From positions 1,050,001 to 1,110,000 of the forward strand of contig WPIO01000119.1 of assembly GCA_009760855.2 (NCBI GenBank): a stretch of DNA of 60,000 bases, written 5' to 3'. Origin of the DNA: Cristatella mucedo (taxonomy: Eukaryota; Bryozoa; Phylactolaemata; Cristatellidae). The notes beneath the pieces were generated by a model. It worked only from the letters and a program-made list of their open reading frames with translations, was not told the origin of the DNA and searched no databases. Below, piece by piece: positions 1 through 11,800 of the stretch. Both the position numbers and the translations under genes were made by a program. The first letter of the stretch is position 1, and every line of letters begins with the position of its first letter.

Positions 1-777
1 TTCTTTAGTTTCTTGTGGTCGAATGATTAAATCCTCGCGCAGTGGCGATCTGGCTTGGGGATGAGTCGAGATACGCTGCTCCTGCCCCTTGGGACTGGGG
101 AAATTTGTCACAGGATACAGCTACTTCCCTCCGTCCATGAGCGTGGGCAGTTTCTCCCTACAATCTGCCTCCGCCTCAGGCTACACTGCGTATAAAAAAA
201 ATCATCAATCGCCATAGTTCGGCAGTTTCGAAGCATTCCGGGTAAATTTGAAAGACGGCAGCTGGTGGGTGAAAGTGCACCCAAGTCGTGAACATATAGC
301 GAGTAGCTTGCGTTGCATATTGAAAAGTGGCTCAGCGCTCATTGCGGCGCCGAGCCCGAGCATCCAGGAAAGGACAGCCAACTGCAAGGTAACGTGGGAG
401 TCGAGGTGAGGATACGATCACACGGTCGTGCGTAGCGAGCCTGTTGGGCGGGCGGAGCGGTCCGAGTCCGGCTGGGACGAAACCACGCACGTGACGGTGA
501 CGTGACGCTCACGGTAAGATCAGATTGCAAGTGACAAGCTCTTGCTACTATATATCCAACAGAATGACACTTTAAGAACAAGAATAATAAATTTGTATAG
601 TATTCTTGAAGAACTTAATCTCTTTTTAGGCTCTTGAAATATGCTGCGACGAACCCTGCAGAGTAACCCTAGTGGCTATTATTGAAAGGTCAGCGTAGAC
701 CATACCTTCAGCTAATATCCCTCCAAAGCTTGTAACTCAGTTCCGACTGACGTCAATACATACCCTGAGTTGACGAC
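1..777. other. Intergenic, no gene recognised
   Basis: I see no exon, RNA gene or clear repeat here. The short open frames lack family resemblance and splice context. Confidence 0.5.
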
Positions 778-900
778 TTTTAAAAACAAAGTTCCACACG
801 CACCTGTTTCCCACAGCATTTAGTGGGTCCTTGTGATTTGTACACGGTGCGCTCACGCGAGCTGACACTGCTCCCATTACCGCTTACCATATTTACACGT
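778..900 (+). mobile_element. LINE family B, 3' tail fragment
   Basis: The stretch matches by eye the 3' untranslated part of the longer family B copies. It has a 'lysine-rich end' remnant (tttaaaaacaaa), then the phrase agcatttagtgggtcc, then a block with the gctgacactg word. The terminal hairpin is missing, so this is a degraded fragment. Confidence 0.6.
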
Positions 901-3690
901 TGACAATGTATATGTTACCTCCAACCAAAGGGAAATCTGCACAAAATTGGCGCCGACCTAGATGGAAAGTCAATAGTGCAAGCAGAGTGGTATATACAGT
1001 AAGCGAAGGAGAGCCTTTGTCACTTTGCAGCCCCTTAGAGCTCGGAGGCAGCATTCGTACGTAAGGCAGCACGGCTGCTGTACTCCTCATTTGCACCATA
1101 AAGTCAGTCGCGATTTTCCATACCTACATACTTAGCTATTTTTCAATCCACCATCTTCCCGAGGGAATCCTCGTGGTCGATAAACAGGCAAGATACGTTT
1201 ACGACAATTGCCACTGTCTAGTAATCGACCACGAAGTCTACCGTAGCAGAATTTGAGCTCTGAGCCCTTGGTGCGGAGGCGCTTATTTCGAAGCTGTTCT
1301 AGCTGCCTTTCCCACTCCCGAATATCGGTTCGGTGTGCAGTTTGGCAAGAAGCAGGTTGCCTCGCTAATCGCCATTTTGGCACTAACCTATTTAAAGTGT
1401 ATCTAGGCGCGGGACCACTGTGTGTGCAGCTGACCGAGTTGCCAAGTACGAATAGGATATTTGACAGTTACAAGCTTTGTGTTACATGTAATATGTGCCT
1501 CCACATCCGGACAGAACTTGGCCGAAAAAGCTGCACTCGAAGCAGTGATAGCCTCAACGGTCTTTGTCTGTCGGCAATGTAATCGGTTTCTATCGTAACC
1601 CGGTTTAAACTCTCACATTTTAGAGACACACTGAGCGAGTGCATGGTCGAGCTCAAGCTCGCGCGTTTGTCGCACGAGTCCAGCTAATCTTGAAAAATGC
1701 GAAAAAGATATAAGTAGCGAGATGAACGTGAGCGCTTGCATTATACCATTGATCATAGCAAATCAGCATCGTCTGTGACTCAACTTAACAATTTGCCGTT
1801 ATGTTCATGAAATGTTACTTTATATCTTGCCTTACTTTCCCCAGAGCCACACAAAAACACGTCCAGAAAAACACACCCGCAAAAACACTCATAAACAAAT
1901 TTGGCCAAGAAAAAACACTATCAAATGAACACTGTGATGCAGCAAGCGCTTCTCATCTTATGCAAGTGCAAACGCATAAGATATCCTTGCTAACAACGCA
2001 TAGCACTTGCGCCGGCGGGCATTCAACCCTTTAATCCTGACTCGTCCCGTAATTACTCATTAATAAAGTCCTTTGTTCCGATCTAAGCGGGCGTCATTAT
2101 CATGCACCTGCTGGGTATGCCTAGCCAGTCGTCTCCCAGTCGGTGACAATTGACTAGCGACAATGTCGCCGTCTTCGACAGTGAGATTAGCCAGCTCCAG
2201 AACTTTCTACAGCTGTAGCCCCACATGAGTTTCAGTTGGACGTCCGCGCGAGCAGCCCTACCCTTCCTGCCGAACTTATGAAGGCTACGGCCTTGCCTAC
2301 GCGATAGCAGAGCTACTGGGCAGAGCCACAACAACGTGACCACTCAGGAGAGGCCTAGCTGGTGGTGCGGTCCGAGATGGGATATAAGACGGTTGCCAGA
2401 AAACGCGCTCTGTTCATTGGCAATGCTTCTTATCATTACAGCCTGTAGCGCCATTTAGCCACCCCCTTCCCCTATCTGAGGAGGCAGCGACCATGCGGCA
2501 AACCTATCGCGCCTCGGTAACTCGGCTGCTGATGCATAGCGGAAACATTTGTCGCCTCCAATGGGGCGTGGCAGCTAAATTCTATTAGGCTGGGATGTTA
2601 GTAGTGTTTTTCGGCGGTCGCGACGCGTACCCGAGCTACCTCGCCATGCCCCACACGTCGCGTGCGCCAGAGACACCGTGGGTCTGTCGCCACCATGGCC
2701 TCAGCTGCTCCGGTCTCCCGCAAGCTCTACCTCGAACCCTAACTTAACAAGTCTTCACGACCAACCGACAGACTAGCTGTGTGCAGCGTAATCTCGGCGA
2801 CCAGCTGATTGACGTCGATGCGTACTGGCCGGGGTCCCTCATGGGATCCCGATCTGGCACCAAGGCTACTCAGGCTGGCTGCAGGCTTCGGCGTCCGGGA
2901 AGTCTCTGGATAATCACGCAGCTGCGGCCGGCGGCCGAGGGCACCGTCTCAATTTGCTTCTGCTAGCAGCTGAGCATCCCCAACTCCTCGCTCGACCTCT
3001 CGTAAGCTCTCACTGTGCTCATCTACTCTCGACTATCTATCACTGGCTCGCTCCCATTCACTGTCTCTCCGTCTCTCTCCCAGCGGCGACGACGACGTCG
3101 AGGTTTTACATCAGTCTTCTTTAATAACTTTTTTTAGGATTCGCCCCGCACGATCGATAAGTGAGCGCTCCGCTCCTCTTCCTTGGCCCTAGGTGGCAAG
3201 GCCGGAAGAGGGGCGAGAGAAGAGCACGAGCTGGTAGCTCCTCCCGCCGAGATCCGGCCACCGCTCCCAGCAGCGCCATCTATTGGGATTCTCTGCCAAG
3301 ATAAGCTGTCGTCGACTTGTTATGCCCGGGTGCATAGCTTGCCTCACCAACCTCGCGTACTTAGGCCTGGCACTAGTTCAGGGTTAGGCGAACTCGGCCA
3401 GCGTAATCTGTCTGAACAACATGTGTTCAGCAATTCCGAAAGCGTACGTTCTCCCAGAGCATCCGACCCAATCGTACTGTATTCGTGAGATCTCGATTTA
3501 TTCCTGCGAGCTGTTCAGTTACAAAGCTCACTTCCACCCATGCGTCCTCGCAGCCCAAAGACTCATCCAAGAGAGACGAAGGTAAAAAGACAAAACTCAC
3601 TTTACGCCCGGTTTGGGGTAAAAAAAAAAGTCGTCCTCCCATTAAGGGGGGAACTGGGTGGGCACCAGAGCGAAGGAATGCCAACACATC
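901..3690. other. Intergenic, no gene recognised
   Basis: No coding exon can be supported. Open frames up to about 109 codons (for example 1253-1582) have no domain-like pattern and no partner exons. From about 2.4 to 3.4 kb the base composition becomes more GC-rich, without other signs of a gene. Confidence 0.45.
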
Positions 3691-3693
3691 ATG

Positions 3694-3790
3694 GGCATCG
3701 AACATGGGCATCGAACATCAACATCATCAATATCGAACATCAACATCATCAACATCGAACATCAACATCATCAACATCGAACATCAACAT
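3694..3790. repeat. 22-bp tandem repeat
   Basis: About four copies of a 22-bp unit built on the words atcgaacatc and aacatcatc, with starts near 3709, 3731, 3753 and 3775. A shorter related duplication (gggcatcgaacat) precedes it. Its open reading in several frames explains the His/Ile/Asn-rich open frames at this place, which I do not regard as genes. Confidence 0.85.
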
Positions 3791-3799
3791 GGGCGTCGA

Positions 3800-5180
3800 C
3801 TGCATCTCGAAACGAGGCACCAGCACGGAGGCTCGGTGCTCGAGCGTGAATTTAATACGGTGCTCGATCAAGCTTCACCGCTACGGTGCTAGCTCGCGAC
3901 AGGCCGGAGGTGTTTGCAGCTCGCACACCCACAAGCCGTGGAGGCTCGGTAGTAGAGTGGCACTGCCACGATGCCACATACCAACGGAGGCGGCAGTCGA
4001 ATTAGCTAGGTTCTAAAAAGAGTGTAAAATTGTCAATCTTGTTGAGTATGGCGGCATCCCAGCGACCAGTAATGAGATTCGCTTAAGCCGCCATGCACGC
4101 GGCCATGGCTGAGATCTGAATTCGAAACGGAGAGGGGCTTTGCCTGGGGAAGGCGTGGCTAACCGCCCACATTCGGAACACAATATGACAGTATGGAAAA
4201 AAAATTCCACGCATCTCTTGGCCTCGGGAGGCTAATTAAAGCGTAAACAAACGACAGGTTACACACTACTGGTTCGAGAGACACGACCAGGCCTTTTATA
4301 TTTTCACGAGCGATTGGCAAGCCCGTTTCTTGGTTTTGGCATGCGGTTTAGGACGATTTGAATCTCAAATCTGTAGGTCACATCAGAAAGTCAATTTCTA
4401 GCAGCATTAGACCCTTTAAAGTACTCAGAAGTACTCAGAAGCTAGGTCGAAGGTTCTTCTTCCTCCAGGGGTTGAAAAGCCAAACCCTATCGCCCAGCGG
4501 CAGTATAGTCGCGGTTATTGTAATTACCTCGCTGTGTCATTTTATCTGAAAAGACTGTAGTCTGAATTATTGTCGCGAATGGCACAGAACGCTAGCCGAC
4601 ATGCAACACCACCAGTTTATTCTCCCTACACACGGAACAGGGCGAAGCACAACTCTCCTCGCCCCTCTCGCCCACCCGAGTCCCCCGACTCCCTTGGCAA
4701 AACAACCACTAATAGCACGGTCCGGCTGCTTACCACATCGATTGTCACAGCCCACTCGTACAGCGATCAGGGGCAGTGTCATCAATTAAATAAAACCTCC
4801 TAAGACGGCTAAATTTTTTCCAGCCTGATTGTAAGTTTATCAAGGCCGACCGTCCAAGTCTCGAACGGAATCTGGAACACTAACAGAAAGCTGCTCAAAA
4901 GGCGGCAATACTCTTGACAGACTACTGGTAGCCTCAGCTCCTTAACAAGCATAAATCTGGCTGGAGTAAACCCGGCGAGCTCATGCTCTACTGGATGGTA
5001 TTCTATCAGCAAAGGGGTAGAAACAGATCCCAGCGGTCCTGACTTTATTCTGAAATACCCTGCGGCAGCTTGCAATTATAGCGTTCCACTCTTTCCACCC
5101 GCCTGCGAATGTAAAGGCATAGTCCACGTTTTATCGGTACCAAGCGGTTGCAACACTCGAAAAATGCAGGCGAATCAAAT
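3800..5180. other. Intergenic, no gene recognised
   Basis: Nothing recognisable apart from a small direct duplication (agtactcaga twice) near 4422-4440. Confidence 0.45.
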
Positions 5181-5184
5181 TTGC

Positions 5185-5367
5185 TTCCCTGATAAAAAAA
5201 TCCTAGCTGATTAAACAGCCTCTTATTGTATAGCAAGAGCCTTTGCGGCTTTCACCACCGCTTGCAGTGGCGATAAAGGATCGCCTACCACAGGAAACGA
5301 ACCCACGACCTCGGGAACGAGGTCGTGAAAGCAACCGCCTTACCTAGTGCGCCATCACGGCTCACCA
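5185..5367 (-). mobile_element. tRNA-derived SINE, minus orientation
   Basis: Read on the minus strand, it opens with a tRNA-like head (agccgtgatggcgcactagg, resembling an A box). It continues with a short hairpin built from cacgacctcg and its complement, a B-box-like ggttcg, and a body with the words gcgatccttta and ccactgcaag. It ends in aggctgtttaatcagctagg. The same head, hairpin and body recur in about eight other places in the window. Confidence 0.7.
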
Positions 5368-5429
5368 TTATCATGATCATGATGAAATTCATCAGGCATG
5401 CTTAATAAAAGACATGGTATGCAACACTG

Positions 5430-6420
5430 GCATCGATATTGTCCTCCATGTCCGGAATTACTTATTAACAATAATACATGTTTACATTTGCATAGCACTC
5501 TCATAGAACAGAAGCTCTTTCCAGGCACTTTACATAAGCTGTAAAGAGCCGTGATGGCACACAAGGTAAGCTGGCTGCTTTTCACGACCTCGGTTCCGAG
5601 GGCGTGGGTTCGAATCCTGCGATGAGCGATCCTCTATCACAGCTGAAGCAGTGGTGATAGCCGTTAAGGCCCTTCTATTTTTATACGAAAAAGACTGTTA
5701 AATCAGCTAGTATTATTATTAAAGACAGCATGACCCCATGACTAGTGGTAACATTTGCAATGTTTGATGTGATATGCAAAGAGTCAACATGTAGATACTT
5801 TTAATAGTAGCAGGCACATTGTCAGCATAAATACACCAAGGACGAATCACATGGACGCACTAAATGCTGTCATAAACAGGTGTGATTTAAGCTCTTTTCT
5901 AGACGTTGTCATGTCCGAAAATGTCGAGACGTTAGTCCGGAAATGAGTGCCAGGCTTTAAGAGTATATGATCTAAAGGCTCAGTCTCTAAAGGTTTGAGG
6001 TTCGTACGATATATAGCTAAACGATTTGAATCAAAACAGCAAGTGATACGATCCTTGGCTTGTTGGGAGAGTAGTTCTTACAGGTTGGCTGGAGCCAAAG
6101 AATGAAGGGACCTAAAAGTGGGTGACAGAACCTTGGAGCCGATACGCTGCTTGATTGACTGGGAGCCAGTGCAGGTCGGTAAGAACTGGTATAATGTGGC
6201 AACTGCGATGCTCATGACAGACAGGCTGTGGAGTTTTGCATAAGCTCATAGCGTCTGATTGCACACGCCGGTTTACCAGCAAGTAGTGAGTTACAGAAGT
6301 CGAGCTGGGATTTTACACATACGTGGACCAATTTGCACGTAGTATCATTGCATACGCAAGCCTAGATTTTAGAAATGATCTACAGCTGAAAGTAGGCAGG
6401 CTTGATTCAGGTCACAACGT
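5430..6420 (-). mobile_element. LINE family B, degraded 3' half
   Basis: On the minus strand this reads as a decayed C-terminal part of the family B reverse transcriptase, corresponding to the region with SRLDFCNSLL and LADLHWLPVKQ in better copies. The 3' UTR and tail hairpin follow (gcactctcatagaacagaag on +). A SINE is inserted in or next to the tail at about 5550-5725. Many stops and indels make it inactive. Confidence 0.7.
5549..5725 (+). mobile_element. tRNA-derived SINE, plus orientation
   Basis: Tail-to-tail with the copy at 5185-5367. It has the agccgtgatggc head, the cgacctcggttccgag hairpin, a B-box-like ggttcgaatcc, the gcgatcc body and a (ATT)n 3' tail. It lies within family B tail sequence. 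Confidence 0.7.
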
Positions 6421-7085
6421 CCTTTGACATGGTGACATTTAAAAAGAATCTTAAAAGTCGAGTGACACCTCGTCTAAGTGGAGTGTGATCACATTCTAAA
6501 GACAGTAGGTTTTTCTCATGACAGCAAGCGTTGCTTCATCGAACAAAATGCATCACGGAAATGTGCAGTTTCTGCGTACACTCGGGAGCTCTTTACCTAC
6601 TCTAAGTCTTGCTCTTCTATTCTAAGTAAGAAAATGTACCTGGCTATCTTGACTTGAAGTGCCAGCAACATCTAATGGTGATTTGCATTGGTGATTTTTA
6701 CACGAACACGGGTACCTCTTACATTTCCGCAAAGCTCAAAAATTTCCTTGCAGCCAGCTGTCAAAGCACAGCCATCGACAACTCAGCGATTGTCACCTTT
6801 AATACTGACTGAGTTTATATTATGTGGCGACAAAGTGCTTTTTGGAGCATTTTACAACGTTCACGGTGGCAGCAAAAAGTATAACGATACCATTTCTATT
6901 CCTCAATTGAATGAGGCTGGTATATCCAGCCGTGTAAGGGGACAGCTGGTCGAGGTGCTGCACTGATGATACTTCCTTAGAACCGCAGCAGATTTGAACA
7001 GTTGCCGTCCTCACCGTCCGGCCAGCTATTTAGCTGAAGGCAGCATCCTCAAGAGGATTTAAGGTAACTGGCTTGCAGTGGTAGT
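6421..7085. other. Intergenic, no gene recognised
   Basis: The only sizable open frame (6688-6966) has no family resemblance and no splice context. The flanks are retrotransposon debris. Confidence 0.45.
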
Positions 7086-7086
7086 G

Positions 7087-7245
7087 TTAGCCCAGAAGGT
7101 ACAGAGCTCGTTCTTTACGACCCATGTCGTGGGTTCCAGTCCTGTAGTGGACGGTCTTGTATCGCCCACTGCAAGTGCTGGCGATAGCCGTAAAAGCTTT
7201 TCTGTCTCTATCTAAAAAGGCTGTGAAGTCAGCTAAGCTTTTTTT
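7087..7245 (+). mobile_element. tRNA-derived SINE, plus orientation
   Basis: It contains cccagaaggtacagagctcg in the head position, a B-box-like gggttccagtcc, the words tcgcccactgcaagtg and gcgatagccg, and an end of ggctgtgaagtcagctaagc followed by a T-run. Confidence 0.65.
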
Positions 7246-7369
7246 AGTGGTATGTATGTCACATATGGAAACTTTTGTTACTAGATTGTAGCCTACTTTT
7301 CCAGTGCATTAGTCACAGTGCAGCTGCTTAAGGCACACAGCTGCAGAAAATTCGCATTTTGCGTAGACA

Positions 7370-8045
7370 TGGATACAACATCTAAGTTGGTCCGTGCTTT
7401 TTGGGACATCCCGTCTTGACTTCCGTAACTCACTGCCTGCTGGTCTACCAGCCTGCACACTCAGGCGCTTATAGTTAGTGCAAAACTCTGCAGCCAGGCT
7501 TGTCTCTCGTTAGCATCGCAGTTGCCCCTTCTCGCCGACCTGCACTAGCTCCCAGTCAAACAAATGCATCGACTTCAATGTTTTGTCACTCACTTTAAGG
7601 TCTCTTAATTCTTTTTCTTTAGCCTACCTATCAGATCTACTCCCCAACCAGGCTAAGCTTACACTCACTTTTTGGAATCTAATCGTTTACCTATACCTTG
7701 TACAAACCTCAAATCCTTTGGAAACCTCTAGTTCGTACGCTCCTAAAGACTAGAACTCGCTTCCTACTTGCATAACGACATCCCCTGACTTGACTGCATT
7801 TAAAAAGAAAAAAAAATGTATCTATTTATCACAGCATTTAATGGACCCGTGTGATTCGTCTTTTACGTGCTTATGCATGCTGACACTGTGCATGTCACCC
7901 CTTATTGTCATTAAGCATGCTAACACTAGCCATTCGATCATGCTTCCTTCGAAGCAAATGTAAAGCACCTAGAAAGAGAATGAGTTCTCTAAGGGAGCTA
8001 CATGAAATGTATTATTGTTACTATTTTTATTATTATTACCTTCTT
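7370..8045 (+). mobile_element. LINE family B, degraded 3' half
   Basis: The plus-strand sequence parallels the C-terminal end of the family B ORF (ctgcctgctggtctaccagc, then ccctgacttgactgcattta). The 3' UTR, the tail hairpin arms (aaagcacctagaaagaga and gttctctaagggagct) and an ATT-rich tail follow. It carries many frameshifts and no intact reading frame. Confidence 0.7.
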
Positions 8046-8079
8046 ATGGAACCTAATTGTTGCTGCCACTCGGCTGTAC

Positions 8080-8250
8080 ATGCTAGCTGATTCAACAGCC
8101 TCTTTTGTATATCGACAGAAGAGCCTTTACGGCGGTCAACATCGCTTGCATCGGCAATGAAGGATTGCCCACCGCAGAATTTGAATGCATGATCTCGGGA
8201 CCGAGGTCGGGAAAAGCAACTATCTTGCCTAGTATGTCATCACGGCTCAC
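8080..8250 (-). mobile_element. tRNA-derived SINE, minus orientation
   Basis: This is the reverse complement of the SINE pattern: gctagctgattcaacagcct at the 3' end, agagcctttacgg, ggattgcccaccgcag, the hairpin gatctcgggaccgagg, and catcacggctc at the head. Confidence 0.65.
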
Positions 8251-8426
8251 ATCACAGAAACCGAGCAACATTTTATATTCGTGCTTCAATTGTGTCGTGG
8301 TTGAATTGCGAAGTGGCTGGATTGTAGTGGCTCCTCAACAAGGAATATTGTGGACTTCATAACAGCTCTATGTTTCTCCATTACCGAATCAGATGAGCTG
8401 GACGTGCATCCCATTTAGGTTTATCC

Positions 8427-8595
8427 AGGAGGTAAGATGCTCGCTCTTCCATACCGAGGTCGTGGGTTCGAATCCTGCAGTGCTTGATCATTTATTGCCA
8501 ACTGCAAGTGGTGGTGATAGCCCCTTAGGCTCCTCTGCTGGTATATAAATGAGGCTGTGAAATCGACTCACATTATTTTTTATTATTATTATTAT
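8427..8595 (+). mobile_element. tRNA-derived SINE, plus orientation
   Basis: Well preserved: aggaggtaagatgctcgctc head, B-box-like gggttcgaatcc, ccaactgcaagtggtggtga body, and a final gaggctgtgaaatcgactc followed by an (ATT)n tail. Confidence 0.75.
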
Positions 8596-8599
8596 AGCA

Positions 8600-10650
8600 T
8601 TAAAAAGGGTTTTGAGTTATTTTAACTAAAATGTAAATGTCAACACATATGGCTGCTTGTGGAAGAAGTAGGTGCCTGTTGTCATATGGAAAACGCAGCA
8701 GTCACCAGTTAGCCTGTCGTTGTCATTGGCCCAAGAGACAAGAGTGAAGCAAATCGTCTTAAATCAGCATTTCACGGAAATTCTACTGCATAACTGTGAG
8801 TGAACAGATGTTAGCAAGAGCAGTGCAATACCTCAGGCTCAGAAATGGAGATTGCCCACCAGAATATTTGCTTCTTGTATCATTGCTTCGAGCAATAGAC
8901 CTGACTATTATCTGATAGTAAGCAACCGGAGAATTTCGATTGATATAGGTTCCGACAGCCATTATTACGAGGGTACCATTGTCAATGACACACGCCTTCA
9001 CCTGTACCAAGGTTCGCGTTGCAGGCCAAGCACTGTACAGTGTGTGTATGACCACTTCTGGGGAGTCGCCATTCTATCGATCCTGACTGTGACTGTTGCG
9101 TATTGCAAGTCATGTGTCACCTCTCTTCAGTGAGGTCAAGCACAACAGCTCCATGTATTCAGGGCAATCCACGTACAAGGTCCAGCCATCTGCCAAAATA
9201 CAGTGTACGTGCATACATAGGAAGTTGCTCATGCTCAGAGTGCTCGCAAGTGGAAGCAGGCAGCTTGCAGCCCTCTAATCTCTGGTATCTATCATGGGTG
9301 CATTCGATATTTCATTCTCGGGTAATAGTATGCCGCAGGCTTGTACGGGTGCATTGCCACTGCAATATACAGATGACTCTGAGAAGGGTGCCGATCTGGA
9401 GGCTTACACAATACGCCCGATGGTAGTCTGCAATACAGATTACCCAGATTACAAGGGCATCTAGTACATGCTAATGGTACGAGACTGTGCACTTGGAAAG
9501 CTTTGCTTTTTTTCTTACCCGTATGGACATGCAGCCCTGGGTGTAGCTCTTCTGTGAGCAGATTGGCCTCCTTTAGCAGTGATGTCAGAATCTGGCTTGA
9601 AGCTTGTAGCTTGAGCTCATTTGTCCAACTCCTGTAGCTCTGCCTAAGCAGGCCCCAAGAGTCAAACCTGCTATAGCTATGCTCCTAAATATACCGTCAT
9701 ATATGTAGGTAAGTGGTGCATCCGTAGTGCAGATGCATAATATTTCCGATCCAACCTCATGCAATGGTGTACCGGGATAAAGGTTAATTAACAATGAAAA
9801 CTCTCAAAGTTGAAGCACCAGCCGTGCGGCTGTTCGTGGATGCAGTCGGTGCATGTGAGTGCTCATATTTATCCATTCCTTGGCCTTCAAGGGTCTGAGT
9901 CACTTTCAGGTGGATATATGCTCCCCTATTAGCAAGTAATGAGTAGGATATGCACGTCTACCATTAAGTTGTTCAATCAGTCACAAAGACACGATATAAG
10001 AGTTTCATAATCTTATTCATAGACGAACTGAGAAGGCACTGTACACGCTTTCAGACCGACTTCATGATGAATCAATCTTTCGGCAAGTGGATATTGCATA
10101 ATACACTGTATTTCTTGGGTTACCACAGTTCGGTATTGATTACCCTTTCTCCATTACAGCGATTCACTGCAGGCGCCTAACTCACTCCCTCGGTAACCTG
10201 CATAACAGACTGCGAATATGGAAACAGCAGCAAAATGTATTTGAGTCAAAAAGATGATAAGGAACCGAATAGCATCGCATCCAAAACGCATTTTTGCTTG
10301 AACCGGCGAGTTGTACCAAAAGATCATCATTAAAAGACTGACGCTTACGCATGGAAAGTAATCCCCTTCACGTTCGTTTTGGCACCGAGTTTTTTTAGAC
10401 ATCCAAACTTCCTACAAAATACGGCCTCTTTCGGGCTTCGGTACGCGACACGGAGTGGCTGCCGCCGTCGACGGAAGGTCTTGGGGAGTTTGCCAGCTGC
10501 GTCCAGTCAATACAGTACATGTCTACGGCTTCAAATACTGCATGCGTGCTTTGAGAGATTGAACCGTGGTGTTTTTCAAATCGCTCTACTTGGCTACGCA
10601 ATTATGCTTGCACTCGGCAGATGCCCGTCGTGAGCCGAGACGGTTCACCG
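8600..10650. other. Intergenic, no gene recognised
   Basis: Open frames of 80-107 codons occur on both strands and overlap each other. None has a family signature or a paired splice site in phase. No microsatellite or recognised mobile element was seen. Confidence 0.45.
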
Positions 10651-11800
10651 TGGGGAAACGCTGTGGGCGTCGCCACGCCCATATGGACCCCCGTCCCCTC
10701 CTCCGCCAACACTAGCTGAAAGGCAACGAGCGGTGGCTCTTACGAGCTAGGACGAGCTCTGTCAGCTAGGCTAGACCCTAGAACGCCTCGGACCTGCAGC
10801 GCTGTAAAATCTCAGGAAACTTCCGCCGATACGTCGATGCCTGTTCTCGCATCCGCCTGCCCCTGGACGGTATCGGTTATCGGCAGCGCCCACATCCTCG
10901 ACGGAGGGCGTTGCGAAAGCGGCTCGCGTTGTGCAAGCAGCCAGCAGGCGTTGCCCTACTGCGCGCACGATGTGCACGAACGAGTATGCGACTAAACGGG
11001 GCCAGTGAAAACGTCCGCTGCGAATCGTGCGGCTGCGATGAAGACAGCGAAGCGTGGGATATGTACCGTGCCTCCCTTCAATCCTCCGATTTACTTTCGA
11101 CGTCTGTGGACGCAAGCTCGCGAGCTCGCGCTCCCCGCCCCTATCCCCCCACCCGCCGCCGGCGGAGGCGGCGGCGGCTCGCGCCCCTAGCCCCACCAGA
11201 GGGGGCGGCTCATCAACCACCACCACCTATCTCACCGTTCGCCCTCCAACGCGCCCGAACGAAGCCTACCCAAGCGCCCCTTTACGACGACCGCATCCGA
11301 TTGGCCCGTAGCTCGGGGCCGGTAATTCCGCTTCCTCCCCCAGCCCCAACCTCGACCAGCAGCTGCGACGCCTCTTGCGGCCGAGGTCAGTTGCCCATTT
11401 TCCGGTCTGCGAGTGTTTTGTTGGTTGTGTCGGTGGAGCGTTACGAGTAGCGGCGTCTATCGGTCAGCCGTAGGCGTAAGCGCGGCAACCGGCGCTCGAG
11501 GCCAGCCGGTCCGAGGAATTCCAGGTATCGTTCTTCGCACTAATCACGCCCGCGGTCGCAAAATAGGCCCACCGTCTAAGAGGCCGGCGCTCGGTGTATT
11601 GTCTGCGAAAGCGCCGCCTCGCTCCGATTTCGCCGTCGCTGCGAGCGAGCTGCTCGCGCCGCAGCCAGCGCCAAGGTCGCCTCCAACGTTACAGCCAGGC
11701 GGCCGACCGACCGCATCCGACCAGACTCGACCAGCGCCAGACGTGAACCGCTCTCCTGCGGCGCCGCTTCCTAGCAGCCGCTCGGCAGGCACCGCTAACC
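10650..11800 (+). promoter_or_regulatory. GC/CpG-rich region upstream of CPES, probable promoter and 5' UTR
   Basis: Composition changes sharply to GC- and CpG-rich for about 1.1 kb before the CPES start codon. It holds several GC-box-like words (gggggcgg near 11200) and an inverted CCAAT (gattgg near 11298). I cannot place a transcription start. Long overlapping open frames here on both strands (for example 10911-11450 and the reverse frame 10771-11226) are expected from the composition and are not called as genes. Confidence 0.4.

Noticed and set aside
3694-3790. CRISPR-like repeat array
   Set aside because: Units are contiguous with no spacers and the genome is eukaryotic.
8427-8520. Possible tRNA gene from the B-box-like word
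   Set aside because: No complete cloverleaf can be drawn; the same sequence with body and tail repeats elsewhere, so it is a SINE.
10771-11450. Overlapping 151- and 179-codon open frames upstream of CPES
   Set aside because: CpG-rich composition leaves all frames open; no domain, splice partner or start context supports them.
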